A DNA stretch of 64,000 nucleotides from an uncultured Flavobacteriaceae bacterium (GCA_947500585.1 CANMSN010000007.1:62001-126000), one strand, 5' to 3'; shown: positions 18,549 to 27,151, numbered from the stretch's first letter. Translations and numbers: made by a program. Notes: a model not told the origin generated them from the sequence alone.

Positions 18549-18578
18549 TTGTAAGCCATCAATAAACAAATATATTTG
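18549..18578 (+). promoter_or_regulatory. Candidate promoter of the DUF5606 gene
   Basis: TTG (18549-18551), a 19-nt spacer and TATATTTG (18571-18578) match the flavobacterial promoter consensus closely. The ATG at 18601 follows 22 nt later. Confidence 0.65.
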
Positions 18579-18600
18579 CGCCTTTCAATAAAATAATTTT

Positions 18601-19029
18601 ATGAGTTTAGATAAAATACTTTCAATAGCAGGAAAACCTGGATTATTCAAATTAGTGGCACAAACACGTGGAGGGTTTGTTGCAGAATCTTTAATTGACA
18701 ATAAACGTATATCTGTTAGTGTGCAGCAAAATGTTAGTGTTTTAAGTGAAATTGCCATATACACTTTATCAGAAGAAATTCCTTTAAAAGAGGTTTTTAA
18801 AACAATGAAGGAAAAAGAAAATGGCGAAAAAGCATCTGTAAAACCTAAAGATAGTAAAGATAAACTTGAAGAATATTTCTTTGATATTTTGCCAGATTAT
18901 GATGAAGATAGAGTATATGCCAGCGATATTAAAAAAGTAGTGCAATGGTATAATTTATTACAAGAACATAATCTGTTAGATGCATTATCAGACGATGAAG
19001 ATGAAACAACATCAGACGAAGAAGAATAG
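18601..19029 (+). CDS. DUF5606 domain-containing protein
   Basis: 142 residues. The N-terminal 70 residues (LDKILSIAGKPGLFKLV, TRGGFVAESLIDNKRIS) are the DUF5606 domain, found mainly in Bacteroidota next to def and ruvX, as here. Its function is not known. A lysine-rich linker follows (about 75-90). Next comes a helical segment, YFFDILPDYDEDRVYASDIKK, and then an acidic tail (SDDEDETTSDEEE). No signal peptide or membrane segment, so cytoplasmic. It has its own promoter and terminator. Confidence 0.88.
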   Translation: MSLDKILSIAGKPGLFKLVAQTRGGFVAESLIDNKRISVSVQQNVSVLSEIAIYTLSEEIPLKEVFKTMKEKENGEKASVKPKDSKDKLEEYFFDILPDYDEDRVYASDIKKVVQWYNLLQEHNLLDALSDDEDETTSDEEE

Positions 19030-19050
19030 ATTCTATTTGTATATACATTT

Positions 19051-19077
19051 AAACCTCCCTTTAGTGGAGGTTTTTTT
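19051..19077 (+). terminator. Intrinsic terminator after the DUF5606 gene
   Basis: A perfect 8-bp stem, AAACCTCC (19051-19058) with GGAGGTTT (19066-19073), a 7-nt loop, then a run of T. Confidence 0.88.
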
Positions 19078-19141
19078 ATGCCATTTTTGTAAGTAATCTT
19101 GATGTTTCCCGACATTTTAAACATCTAACAATTTGGCAAAA

Positions 19142-19813
19142 ATGAATTCACTTTGGTTTTTTGATGATGTTAACCTTTTTAAGGTGCTATGTCCACATAA
19201 GTTTAAGGCCTATAAATCAGGTCATGACTTTGATGCTTACAAAAAGAAAGATTATATCTATTTTGAAGAAGATTCAGCTAACAAAGTTTATTTAATAGAA
19301 AAAGGCAAGGTAAAAATTGGCTACTTTAGTGAAGATGGAGAAGAGGTTGTAAAAGCTATTTTAACCCGTGGCGAATTATTTGGTGAAACCGCAATACTTG
19401 GAGAATCTAAGCGTGAAGAGTTTGCACAATCTATTGATAATTCTACAAGTATTTGTCCTATAGGCGTTGAAACTATGCATAATTTAATGCGAGATAATCA
19501 AACATTTAGTTTTAAAATATATAAAGTTATTGGTTTTAAATTAAAAAAACTAGAAAGGCGTTTGCAGTTATTACTATTTAAGGATGCTAAAACTAGACTT
19601 ATAGAATTTCTTGATGAATTGTGTTCAGATTATGGTTATGATTGCGAAAAAACAGGAGATAAAGTCATTCATCATCCATACACTCAAAAAGATATTGCTT
19701 CATTAATTGGTACTTCTAGACCAACACTAAATATTCTTTTAAACGAATTAAAAGAAGAAAAAGTTATCCAATTTACCAGAAAAGAAATAAGAATTCATAA
19801 AAATATTGCCTAA
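19142..19813 (+). CDS. Crp/Fnr family transcriptional regulator
   Basis: 223 residues. A cyclic-nucleotide-binding-like beta-roll spans about residues 25-130 (KDYIYFEEDSANKVYLIEKG, GEEVVKAILTRGELFGET). A long dimer helix follows, then a Crp-type winged helix with the recognition region TQKDIASLIGTSRPTLNILL. No cysteine cluster for an Fe-S centre is seen at the N-terminus, so an Fnr-type oxygen sensor is unlikely; the ligand is unknown. The frame opens with a TTG at 19133, but the ATG at 19142 is the likely start. It may act on nearby genes, but no target site could be tied to it. Confidence 0.9.
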   Translation: MNSLWFFDDVNLFKVLCPHKFKAYKSGHDFDAYKKKDYIYFEEDSANKVYLIEKGKVKIGYFSEDGEEVVKAILTRGELFGETAILGESKREEFAQSIDNSTSICPIGVETMHNLMRDNQTFSFKIYKVIGFKLKKLERRLQLLLFKDAKTRLIEFLDELCSDYGYDCEKTGDKVIHHPYTQKDIASLIGTSRPTLNILLNELKEEKVIQFTRKEIRIHKNIA

Positions 19814-19834
19814 TGTTAGGTAGCTAACATTTTA
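19813..19834 (+). terminator. Hairpin terminator after the Crp/Fnr gene
   Basis: A 7-bp stem, ATGTTAG (19813-19819) with CTAACAT (19824-19830), has a 4-nt loop and a short TTTAT tail. It begins at the last base of the stop codon. Confidence 0.55.
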
Positions 19835-19888
19835 TAAAATTGTTGCATCATACTTTTGAAGTATTAAGAAACTTTAAAAGAAAATACG

Positions 19889-21292
19889 ATGATTAAAAGA
19901 ATTTTTTTAACGGTAATTACAATAGGTTTATTAATGACCTCTTGTAGTGATGATGATGCAACACCAATAATTCCTGATGCTGGAGTCCTTTCAGGTGGTC
20001 CATTCACTTTTGTTGCTGGAGATGGTATTGTAGATAATGTTAGCGGTATAACTACGGACCCGAATGCAATTGGTTCAAATAGAACTTTTGTAGTTACAGA
20101 TTTAGACGGAAACATATTAGGTCTTCCAGGGGATATTACTGCACTTGAAGGTGTAGATTTTGATGGTGCTGGAGTAGGAACTTGTCTTATTTGGTATTTA
20201 AGGTATGAAGATGGCTTAGTTGGTGCTGAAGTTGGTATGAATGCCAATAATTTAGAAGGTAGGTTTGATTTATCAAACTCAATTTCTGTTTTTAGAAACC
20301 CAGAGCCAGATGCAGGAACACTTTCTGGAGGGCCATTTACATTTATTGCTGGAGACGGAATGGTTGATAATGTTAGTGGGATTACAACCGATGCCAATGC
20401 AGTAGGAACTAATAGTACATTTGTAATTACAGATGCAGATGGAAATATTTTAGGATTGCCAGGAGATTTAGCTGCTTTAGAAGGTGTAGATTTTGATGGA
20501 GCTGGAGTAGGAACTTGTCTTATTTGGTATTTACGTTTTGAAGATGGTTTAACAGGTGCAGAAATGGGTATGAATGCTAGTAACTTACAAGGTAGCTTCG
20601 ACTTATCAAATTCAATTGCTGTTTATAGAAAGCCACAACCAGAAGCTGGAACTTTATCTGGTGGCCCTTTTACATTTTGTGTAGATGGAGAAGTTGATAA
20701 CGTAAGCGGAATTACTACTGATATGAATGCAGTAGGAACCAATAGTACATTTGTAATTACAGATGCAGATGGAAATATTTTAGGATTGCCAGGAGATTTA
20801 GCTGCTTTAGAAGGTGTTAATTTTGATGAAGCAGGAGCAGGCGTATGTTTAATTTGGTATTTACGTTTTGAAGATGGTTTAACAGGAGCAGAAGTTGGTA
20901 TGAATGCAAGTGGTCTTCAAGGATTTTATAGTTTATCTAATTCAATATCTGTAACCCGTAATGAAGTAAGTGCTGGTATAATTAGTGGTGGGCCATTTAC
21001 TTTTAATGTTGATGGAACTCCAGATTTTGTTAGTGGTATTACTTTAGATGGAACAGCTAAGGGTACAAATAGTACATGGGTAATCACCGATGCGTCAGGA
21101 AATATACTTGGGTTACCACCAACATTAGCAGATGTTGAAGGTGTTAATTTTGATGGCGCAGGACCAGGTGTTTGTTTAATATGGTATTTACGCTACGAAG
21201 GTACTTTAACAGGAGCTTCAATGGGACAAAATGCAAATGATTTGCAAGGTTGTTTTAGCTTATCAAATTCTATTACTGTAACAAGAAATTAA
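19889..21292 (+). CDS. Surface lipoprotein with four tandem repeats of about 110 residues
   Basis: 467 residues. The N-terminus ends in a lipobox, GLLMTSC, with lipidated Cys19, followed by S-D-D-D. This resembles the SDDFE-like export signal that sends lipoproteins to the outer face of the outer membrane in Flavobacterium. Four repeats fill the rest: residues 30-140, 141-251, 252-359 and 360-467. Each carries SGGPFTF, DNVSGITTD, GNILGLP, a G-V/A-C-LIWYLR core and LSNSI. Similar modules occur in many flavobacterial secreted proteins with no assigned function. Flanked by terminators on both sides, it is expressed alone; TACTTTTG at 19851-19858 may be its -7 element. Confidence 0.88.
   Translation: MIKRIFLTVITIGLLMTSCSDDDATPIIPDAGVLSGGPFTFVAGDGIVDNVSGITTDPNAIGSNRTFVVTDLDGNILGLPGDITALEGVDFDGAGVGTCLIWYLRYEDGLVGAEVGMNANNLEGRFDLSNSISVFRNPEPDAGTLSGGPFTFIAGDGMVDNVSGITTDANAVGTNSTFVITDADGNILGLPGDLAALEGVDFDGAGVGTCLIWYLRFEDGLTGAEMGMNASNLQGSFDLSNSIAVYRKPQPEAGTLSGGPFTFCVDGEVDNVSGITTDMNAVGTNSTFVITDADGNILGLPGDLAALEGVNFDEAGAGVCLIWYLRFEDGLTGAEVGMNASGLQGFYSLSNSISVTRNEVSAGIISGGPFTFNVDGTPDFVSGITLDGTAKGTNSTWVITDASGNILGLPPTLADVEGVNFDGAGPGVCLIWYLRYEGTLTGASMGQNANDLQGCFSLSNSITVTRN
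19976..21289 (+). repeat. Four in-frame tandem repeats (333, 333, 324, 324 bp)
   Basis: Units begin at 19976, 20309, 20642 and 20966. Units 2 and 3 share long identical DNA stretches (for example around 20410-20475 and 20750-20815), pointing to a recent duplication or gene conversion. Unit 4 is the most diverged. Confidence 0.85.
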
Positions 21293-21320
21293 ATAGTTAA
21301 TTTTTTACTTTGTTAGATTT

Positions 21321-21352
21321 AAGGCATAATCTCGACTTAGAGATTATGCCTT
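21321..21352 (+). terminator. Hairpin after the repeat lipoprotein gene
   Basis: A perfect 13-bp stem, AAGGCATAATCTC (21321-21333) with GAGATTATGCCTT (21340-21352), and a 6-nt loop. The downstream tract is only moderately T-rich (TTAATAATTT), so termination is likely but not certain. Confidence 0.75.
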
Positions 21353-21366
21353 AATAATTTATAGAT

Positions 21367-21927
21367 ATGCCAGTTTCAAAAAGCCAAAAGAAGAACATAT
21401 TATTCTTAATTGTTATTGCAGTTTTAATTATACCGCAAACGCGACAACCCATTCAAGTATTATTACATAAAGGATTGGCATTGATAAGTCCTTCAATAAC
21501 TAATGAGAGTAAACAACCAAATATTGAAAATTACAATTGGAAGTTAAAAGATATAAATGGATCAGTTTTTAATCTTGAAGAAACAAAAGGCAAAGTTGTT
21601 TTAATCAATTTTTGGGCTACTTGGTGCCCGCCATGTATTGCGGAAATGCCAAGTATGCAATCATTGTATGATGATTATAAAAATAAAATTGAATTTGTTT
21701 TTGTTTCAAACGAGTCTAAAACTGTTATTAAGACCTTTTTAAATAAGAATGAATACTCGTTTAGGGTATTTAATCCTATATCGGAATCTCCAGAATTTTT
21801 CAACATAAAAAGTATACCCAGAACTTTCTTAATTGATAAAAAGGGTAATATTGTAATTGATAAAAGTGGAGCAGCCAACTGGAATAGCAATTCTGTTAGA
21901 AATACTATTGATGCAATGTTAAATTAA
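21367..21927 (+). CDS. TlpA-like membrane-anchored thioredoxin
   Basis: 186 residues. A hydrophobic N-terminal segment (about 10-27, NILFLIVIAVLIIPQ) anchors the protein with its C-terminal domain in the periplasm. The thioredoxin fold has the active site FWATWCPPCIAEMPSM (C-P-P-C) and the cis-proline region SIPRTFLIDKKGNIV. Family members reduce disulphides in cytochrome c maturation or in other exported proteins; the partner here is unknown. It ends 12 nt before the convergent crtY stop and is not part of the carotenoid operon. Confidence 0.9.
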   Translation: MPVSKSQKKNILFLIVIAVLIIPQTRQPIQVLLHKGLALISPSITNESKQPNIENYNWKLKDINGSVFNLEETKGKVVLINFWATWCPPCIAEMPSMQSLYDDYKNKIEFVFVSNESKTVIKTFLNKNEYSFRVFNPISESPEFFNIKSIPRTFLIDKKGNIVIDKSGAANWNSNSVRNTIDAMLN

Positions 21928-21939
21928 AAAACAATTAAA

Positions 21940-23085
21940 CTATAAGGTTTTGAAAAAGGCTTTAATAAAAGACCAAGACAATAACGACCACATAATTTTA
22001 ATTTCTTCAAAAAAAGAGGATTCTTCATCTAAAAAACGAAACATAGTTTGTATGGAATTTTTGCTATAAAACTGCTGAAAAATCCATTCACCCTTATGGT
22101 TTTCATCTTTTAGAACTTTTAAAAATATTTTATCGTAAAGCTGAAACCTTTTTTTAAATAAATTGCTAGAGGGTATTCTATTTGTTTTTAGATTGTCTAC
22201 TATTATGCTAACTTTTTTCTCGGTGTGTTTAAATGAATATCCGGTAGAAGCTTTTACCCAGCCACCACCAGTACCAATTTTTGTAATATGTTTGGTATTA
22301 AACTTTTCAAAAGGATAGGTCGTCATAGGTATTTGTCCCATTTCTGTTTCAATAATTGAATAAGATTCTATGTTAAGATACTTAGTAATATATGTTTTTA
22401 TAAACTTATCATAGGTTGATTCATTAACCTTATTCTCAGTAAAATAAGTAAATTCTATTAAAGCTTCATTTTCACTAAAAGGTAAAACATAAGTGAAAGT
22501 AGTTTGGTTATCATCTTTTAAACGATAATCCATCATTACCATGTTGTTTACATCAAAAGCCTTAATTTCGGTTTTGATAATATATCCTTTAAAATGTTGA
22601 ATTAAGTTTATGTGATTTTTTGAAGTTTCAAAATAATCTTTAGGAATTCTACTATCAAAAACATGGGAAGCACTATAGGTATTGGTTTCTGTTTGTACAA
22701 TAACTCGATTGTCTTCTTTTACAGATATTACACGATCAATAATAAACTGAATTTTTTTATTCTGGTTAAGTTTTGTTTTAGCGTAATTGTAAAAATCTAT
22801 GGCTCTTATCGATTTATAACTGTATGGAGCAAGTTTTAAATCAATACTTTTTTTTGATGTGTAAATTGAAGCTTCTTTCCAAGATTTATAGGTGATAGCA
22901 TTCCATTTTGAAACCCCTGATTCCCAAAAACTCCACGTTTTATCATTTGTGTTTTTTTCAGAAGGATCAATGAGCGCAATACGCTTATCTTTAAAAAAAG
23001 AATCTGAATTTAGTTTTAAAGCAAGTTGTAGTCCAGCTAAACCATTTCCAATAATTATATAATCGAAATGATGATTATCTGTCAT
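21940..23085 (-). CDS. crtY: Lycopene beta-cyclase
   Basis: A 381-residue flavoprotein that closes the two beta-ionone rings of lycopene to give beta-carotene. FAD binding is shown by YIIIGNGLAGLQLALKL at the N-terminus and IALIDPSEKNTNDKTWSFWE after it. The central PLRF-like and GQIPMTTYPF regions and the C-terminal TKIGTGGGWVKASTGYSF are characteristic of CrtY-type cyclases. It is the last gene of the carotenoid operon, 15 nt after crtZ. The product would be hydroxylated by CrtZ to zeaxanthin. Confidence 0.93.
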   Translation of the reverse strand: MTDNHHFDYIIIGNGLAGLQLALKLNSDSFFKDKRIALIDPSEKNTNDKTWSFWESGVSKWNAITYKSWKEASIYTSKKSIDLKLAPYSYKSIRAIDFYNYAKTKLNQNKKIQFIIDRVISVKEDNRVIVQTETNTYSASHVFDSRIPKDYFETSKNHINLIQHFKGYIIKTEIKAFDVNNMVMMDYRLKDDNQTTFTYVLPFSENEALIEFTYFTENKVNESTYDKFIKTYITKYLNIESYSIIETEMGQIPMTTYPFEKFNTKHITKIGTGGGWVKASTGYSFKHTEKKVSIIVDNLKTNRIPSSNLFKKRFQLYDKIFLKVLKDENHKGEWIFQQFYSKNSIQTMFRFLDEESSFFEEIKIMWSLLSWSFIKAFFKTL

Positions 23086-23100
23086 TATGAAGTTTAAAAA

Positions 23101-23550
23101 CTATTTTTTAAAATATTTGAATGGTACGAAAAGCATTCCAAAACATTCACCATCTTTCTTTCCTAGATGTTTATGATGAATTTTATGAGCGCGTCTTACA
23201 CCTTTTGCGTACCAATTATTTGCGTTTCGGAAGAATTTAAAACGTTGATGTATGAATATATCGTGTACTAAAAAATAAGATAAACCATAAGCAAAAATAC
23301 CCAAGCCAATAGGCAAACCTGCCCAAAATCCTTTATATTTCCAAAGTAAAAAACAACTTATACTTACTATGGCATAGAAAATAAAAAAAGCATCATTTCT
23401 TTCAAACCAACTATCATGATCTTTATGGTGGTGGTCTTTATGTAAACTCCATAAAAAACCATGCATAATGTATTTATGCGTAAACCACGCCATAAATTCC
23501 ATTGCGCAGTAGGTTGCTATAAAAACGAGTATCCAAAGTAATATTTCCAT
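23101..23550 (-). CDS. crtZ: Beta-carotene hydroxylase
   Basis: A 149-residue membrane di-iron hydroxylase that converts beta-carotene to zeaxanthin through beta-cryptoxanthin. Histidine clusters of the fatty acid hydroxylase superfamily are visible: HKYIMHGFLWSLHKDHHH, HDIFIHQRF, and RAHKIHHKHLG. Three or four hydrophobic segments separate them. It starts 7 nt after the crtB stop codon and 15 nt before crtY, so it belongs to the same transcript. The length is usual for bacterial CrtZ. Confidence 0.94.
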   Translation of the reverse strand: MEILLWILVFIATYCAMEFMAWFTHKYIMHGFLWSLHKDHHHKDHDSWFERNDAFFIFYAIVSISCFLLWKYKGFWAGLPIGLGIFAYGLSYFLVHDIFIHQRFKFFRNANNWYAKGVRRAHKIHHKHLGKKDGECFGMLFVPFKYFKK

Positions 23551-23557
23551 AAAAAAA

Positions 23558-24397
23558 TCACATTAAATTTAATTGATATTTTACATAACTACGCATTAAT
23601 AACTCTATTTTTTTAGGGTTAGAAACACGTATGCGAGTATTTTTAATTTGTAAGGCGGGTGTCTTTTTTAATTTTTTTAATAATTGATGATAATACCTGT
23701 AAGCCATAAAAACACCAAATTTGGCTTCTATAGGTAGCTTTTGTATGCCACTAAGACCTTTTTCAAAATCAGCTTCAATATCATCAATAATATCTTGCTT
23801 AGACTTTTCATCCAAATTATTTAAATCGGTATTTGGAAAGTAAGTTCTATCTAAACCTTCAAAATCAGCTTTTAAATCTCGTAAAAAATTCACTTTTTGA
23901 AATGCAGAACCTAAAGACATAGCTGTGTCTTTTAATTCATCGTATTTCGCATTATCACCATTAACAAATACTTTTAAGCACATTAGGCCAACAACATCAG
24001 CAGAACCATAAATATATTGTTTGTATTCTTCTTCAGTTAAATATTCTGTTTTATGTAAATCTAATCGCATGCTATTCATAAAAGCATCAACTAAAGATTT
24101 ATCAATATTATATTTATGAAAAGTGTGTTGAAAGGCGTTTAAGATTGGGTTTAAACTAATTTTATCTTTTAAGGCATTTTCTAAATCATCCGAAAATCTA
24201 TTAAAAAGTGTTGCTTTGTCATAATCATGAAAAGAATCTACAATTTCATCAGCAAAACGCACAAAACCGTATATGTTATAGATATCAAATCTTATAGATT
24301 TATAAAGCATTTTAGTAGCTAGCGAAAAAGACGTGCTATAAGACTTAGTTACTAATTTACTGCAATTATAAGAAACGGTATCAAAAAGTGCCTTCAT
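23558..24397 (-). CDS. crtB: Phytoene synthase
   Basis: A 279-residue enzyme that joins two geranylgeranyl diphosphates into phytoene, the first committed carotenoid step. Both aspartate-rich motifs are present: FADEIVDSFHD (D-E-I-V-D) near residue 50, and NFLRDLKADFEGLDRTYFP (D-L-K-A-D) near residue 165. SYSTSFSLATKML near the N-terminus is also typical. It starts immediately after the crtI stop, with no spare base. The geranylgeranyl diphosphate synthase gene (crtE) is not in the window and must lie elsewhere. Confidence 0.95.
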   Translation of the reverse strand: MKALFDTVSYNCSKLVTKSYSTSFSLATKMLYKSIRFDIYNIYGFVRFADEIVDSFHDYDKATLFNRFSDDLENALKDKISLNPILNAFQHTFHKYNIDKSLVDAFMNSMRLDLHKTEYLTEEEYKQYIYGSADVVGLMCLKVFVNGDNAKYDELKDTAMSLGSAFQKVNFLRDLKADFEGLDRTYFPNTDLNNLDEKSKQDIIDDIEADFEKGLSGIQKLPIEAKFGVFMAYRYYHQLLKKLKKTPALQIKNTRIRVSNPKKIELLMRSYVKYQLNLM

Positions 24398-25861
24398 TTA
24401 ATTATGATGTTTTATTACTAAATCTGCTACCAGTTTTCCAGATATGAGTGACGGTGGCACACCTGGTCCTGGAACCGTAAGTTGACCAGTAAAAAATAGA
24501 TTATTAACTTTTTTACTTTTCAGCTTTGGTCTTAAAAATGCCGTTTGCAGTAAGGTATTTGCCATACCGTATGCGTTTCCTTTGTATGAATTGTAATCTT
24601 TAATAAAGTCATTCAAACAAAACGACTCTTTAAATATAATATCTTTTTTTACATTTTGCGAGGTTAAATTTTCAAAACGGTCAATTATCTTATTAAAATA
24701 TGTTTCTCTCAATTCTGGTGTGTCCTCTATACCTGGCGCAAGCGGAATTAAAAAAATACCGGCTTCTTTTCCTTCTGGAGCTGAATTTTTATCAGTCTTA
24801 CTTGGGAAACTAGCATAGAACAAAGGGTTTTCTGGCCATTTAGGATTATCGTAAATAGCTTCAGCATGAACATCAAAATCGACGTCAAAGAATAAAGTAT
24901 GATGGTCTACATTTATTAGTTTTTTATCAAAACCTACATAAAATAATAAGGATGATGGCGCAAATGTTTTTTTACTCCAGTAATTTTCTGAATATTGCCT
25001 GTATGGTTTTTCTAATAAAGTTTCAGTATGATGGTAATCGGCACCACTAACTACAATATCAGATTTATATTCTGTTCCATTAGAAATAATGCCTTTGGCG
25101 TTACCATTTTCAATGATGATTTTCTCGATAGGAGCTTCTGTTTTAATAGTTACTCCCAATTCTTTAGCCAAACTTTCCATAGCAAGAATAACTTGATACA
25201 TGCCATTTTTTGGATGGAAAGTGCCCAGACCGAAATCGGCATAATTCATAAAATTATAAAATGAAGGGGTATCGCTTGGTTTTGCTCCTAAAAACAATAC
25301 AGGAAATTCTAGAATTTTGGCTAATCTATCATTCTTAAACTCTTTTCTAACATCTCTCTTTATATTGCTAAAAAACTGGTTGAGTTTTTTTATAGTTGCA
25401 GGTGTAACGAGCTCTAATGGAGAAACTCCAGGGTTATAAACAAGATCTTTAATAGCTATATTATAGTTACTTTTAGCATTTTCTATGAATTTATTTAGCT
25501 TTTTAGAACTTCCAGTTTCCTCTTTTTCGAAAGCTAATAATATTTTTTCTAAAGTATCTTCAATAGTTATAAAGTCGTCTTTACCAAAGTAAACGCTGTA
25601 AGCTGGACTTAGTTTTTCTAAAGCATAATAATCTGAAGGTTTTTTATCAAAGTCTGAAAAAAAACGTTCAAAAACATCGGGCATCCAGTACCAAGTTGGT
25701 CCAATGTCAAATGTAAAGCCACCTTTGGTTAATTGTCTTGCGCGACCGCCTATGGTTTTGTTTTTTTCAAAAACGGTTACTTTGTAACCTGCTTTAGCCA
25801 AATAGCACGAAGCTGCTAAAGATGAAAACCCTGATCCTATTACTGATATTGTTTTTTTCAT
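24398..25861 (-). CDS. crtI: Phytoene desaturase (CrtI type)
   Basis: A 487-residue flavoenzyme that desaturates phytoene to lycopene. The N-terminal dinucleotide fold SVIGSGFSSLAASCYLAKAG and VTVFEKN, TFDIGPTWYW in the substrate region, and the C-terminal LFFTGQLTVPGPGVPPSL are diagnostic of CrtI. An ATG at 25873 would add four residues but lies inside a likely -7 element, so 25861 was chosen. It follows the MerR-type regulator gene after 46 nt and leads crtB, crtZ and crtY. Confidence 0.95.
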   Translation of the reverse strand: MKKTISVIGSGFSSLAASCYLAKAGYKVTVFEKNKTIGGRARQLTKGGFTFDIGPTWYWMPDVFERFFSDFDKKPSDYYALEKLSPAYSVYFGKDDFITIEDTLEKILLAFEKEETGSSKKLNKFIENAKSNYNIAIKDLVYNPGVSPLELVTPATIKKLNQFFSNIKRDVRKEFKNDRLAKILEFPVLFLGAKPSDTPSFYNFMNYADFGLGTFHPKNGMYQVILAMESLAKELGVTIKTEAPIEKIIIENGNAKGIISNGTEYKSDIVVSGADYHHTETLLEKPYRQYSENYWSKKTFAPSSLLFYVGFDKKLINVDHHTLFFDVDFDVHAEAIYDNPKWPENPLFYASFPSKTDKNSAPEGKEAGIFLIPLAPGIEDTPELRETYFNKIIDRFENLTSQNVKKDIIFKESFCLNDFIKDYNSYKGNAYGMANTLLQTAFLRPKLKSKKVNNLFFTGQLTVPGPGVPPSLISGKLVADLVIKHHN

Positions 25862-25870
25862 ATTGTTCAA

Positions 25871-25878
25871 CAAATATA
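25871..25878 (-). promoter_or_regulatory. Candidate -7 element of crtI, overlapped by a palindrome
   Basis: On the minus strand the bases read TATATTTG. A perfect 11-bp palindrome, TTGTTCAACAA (25863-25873), overlaps its end, and one TTAAACA lies at 25887-25893, resembling the pair ahead of the regulator gene. The leader would be only about 4 nt, so it may be a secondary promoter or a regulator site. Confidence 0.4.
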
Positions 25879-25907
25879 ATTAAAAGTTAAACAATTTTAT
25901 CAGGTAT

Positions 25908-26807
25908 TTATAAATCTTTAACTAAATTTTCAATGGAATTGTAAATAGTTATACTTTCTTGCAAATTGGAAGCATCAAAATCTGCAAGTTTTGGACCTAA
26001 AAGCATGAATTTTGTGTTTTCTTTTTGTAGCAATAAATCATTAAACTCATTTATATAGGTTGGAATATTTTCAATTTCAGGATAAACGGTAAAATAAGAA
26101 ATAAATGTAATTTCATCAAAAAATTCAAGTAAATCACTTAAACTATCCATGGGCACACTTTCGCCTAAAAATATGGTGTGATAGCCTTTACTTCGTAATT
26201 GATAATTTACAAATAACAAACCTATATCATGAATTTCTGCATCTGGTAAAAACAGTATAAATGTTTTTGTTACAGGTTTAGGCTCTAAACTTTGAAGACG
26301 CTCTATGTTAATTAATATTTTTTGTTTTATATGTACGGATAAAAAATGTTCATGAGCTGGAGTAATGGTATTGGTTTGCCACAAAAGACCTATTTCATTT
26401 AATAGTGGCATAAAAACATCATAGAATATTTCGCTGAAGGTTTTATTCTCAATGAGGTTGTTATACGTATTGTAAAACAAAACTTGATCAAAGTTAATCA
26501 TGGCCATTTTCAATGCATTAATGGCATGGTCTTCAACTTTGGCTCTCGAAGCTATTTCTCTTACCTTAATTGGAATTTCATCCTCGGTTAAATCGGCAAT
26601 TTTAGAAATTTTAAGCCCATTATTATTTAAATAAGATATATTTAAAAGCTTTTGGAAGCTAGTAAGACTGTAATTTCTAATATTTGTTTCCGTTCTATTC
26701 GGGCTCAGTAAATTATAGCGTTTTTCCCATATTCTTATGGTATGTGCCTTAATACCAGTAAGGTTTTCTAAATCTTTAATACTAAAATTAACCTGAATAT
26801 TGTTCAT
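25908..26807 (-). CDS. MerR-type regulator with cobalamin-binding domain (CarH/LitR-like photoreceptor)
   Basis: 299 residues. A MerR winged helix (about 8-75) contains SIKDLENLTGIKAHTIRIWEKRY. A helical cobalamin-lid domain follows, with the W-x9-E-H signature intact (W143, E153, H154). A Rossmann-type B12 domain then has E-I-H-D-I-G with H193 as the candidate lower cobalt ligand, and FLGESVPMDSL. In CarH proteins these residues bind adenosylcobalamin, and light breaks the tetramer off DNA to switch on carotenoid genes. It is the first gene ahead of crtI on the same strand, so it probably represses its own operon in the dark. Light sensing is inferred from motifs and context only. Confidence 0.88.
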   Translation of the reverse strand: MNNIQVNFSIKDLENLTGIKAHTIRIWEKRYNLLSPNRTETNIRNYSLTSFQKLLNISYLNNNGLKISKIADLTEDEIPIKVREIASRAKVEDHAINALKMAMINFDQVLFYNTYNNLIENKTFSEIFYDVFMPLLNEIGLLWQTNTITPAHEHFLSVHIKQKILINIERLQSLEPKPVTKTFILFLPDAEIHDIGLLFVNYQLRSKGYHTIFLGESVPMDSLSDLLEFFDEITFISYFTVYPEIENIPTYINEFNDLLLQKENTKFMLLGPKLADFDASNLQESITIYNSIENLVKDL

Positions 26808-26813
26808 AGTTTA

Positions 26814-26846
26814 TTAATTTTCTTTAAACAAAATTAAACATATTAA
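26814..26846 (-). promoter_or_regulatory. Candidate promoter and operator of the regulator-crt operon
   Basis: The minus strand has TAATTTTG (26836-26829), a TAnnTTTG match, about 22 nt before the regulator ATG. It is embedded in phased repeats: TTAA begins at 26814, 26824, 26834 and 26843, and two of these are exact TTAAACA copies (26824-26830, 26834-26840), one helical turn apart. No good -33 TTG was found. Confidence 0.4.
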
Positions 26847-27151
26847 TTGATTCATATATTATAATTCGATAAATATTTTCAAAAACTATGAATAATCTTT
26901 TTTTAAGTGTAGTTATTTCTTTAATCTCAAATAGAATAACTTTATTTCTCTTATGACTTACTTTTTAATAAAAATGTTTTTGTAAACACTTAGTAATCTT
27001 GCAAATAGATATTCTTACAAATAATGACGATGTAATGAATGAATTGAAAAATTTTAGTGGTATAAAACGTATTTTAACGAAAATAATAGCTGTGTATAGA
27101 AAATATCTTTAAAGTTAATTATTTCTATGTTTTTTTGTGTCCGCAAGTGTG

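Noticed and set aside
19864-20397. Long minus-strand open frame (177 codons) opposite the repeat lipoprotein gene
   Set aside because: It is a mirror of the repeated coding sequence: its own repeats copy those of the plus strand, it is rich in Pro and Ser, and it has no signal, promoter or family features.
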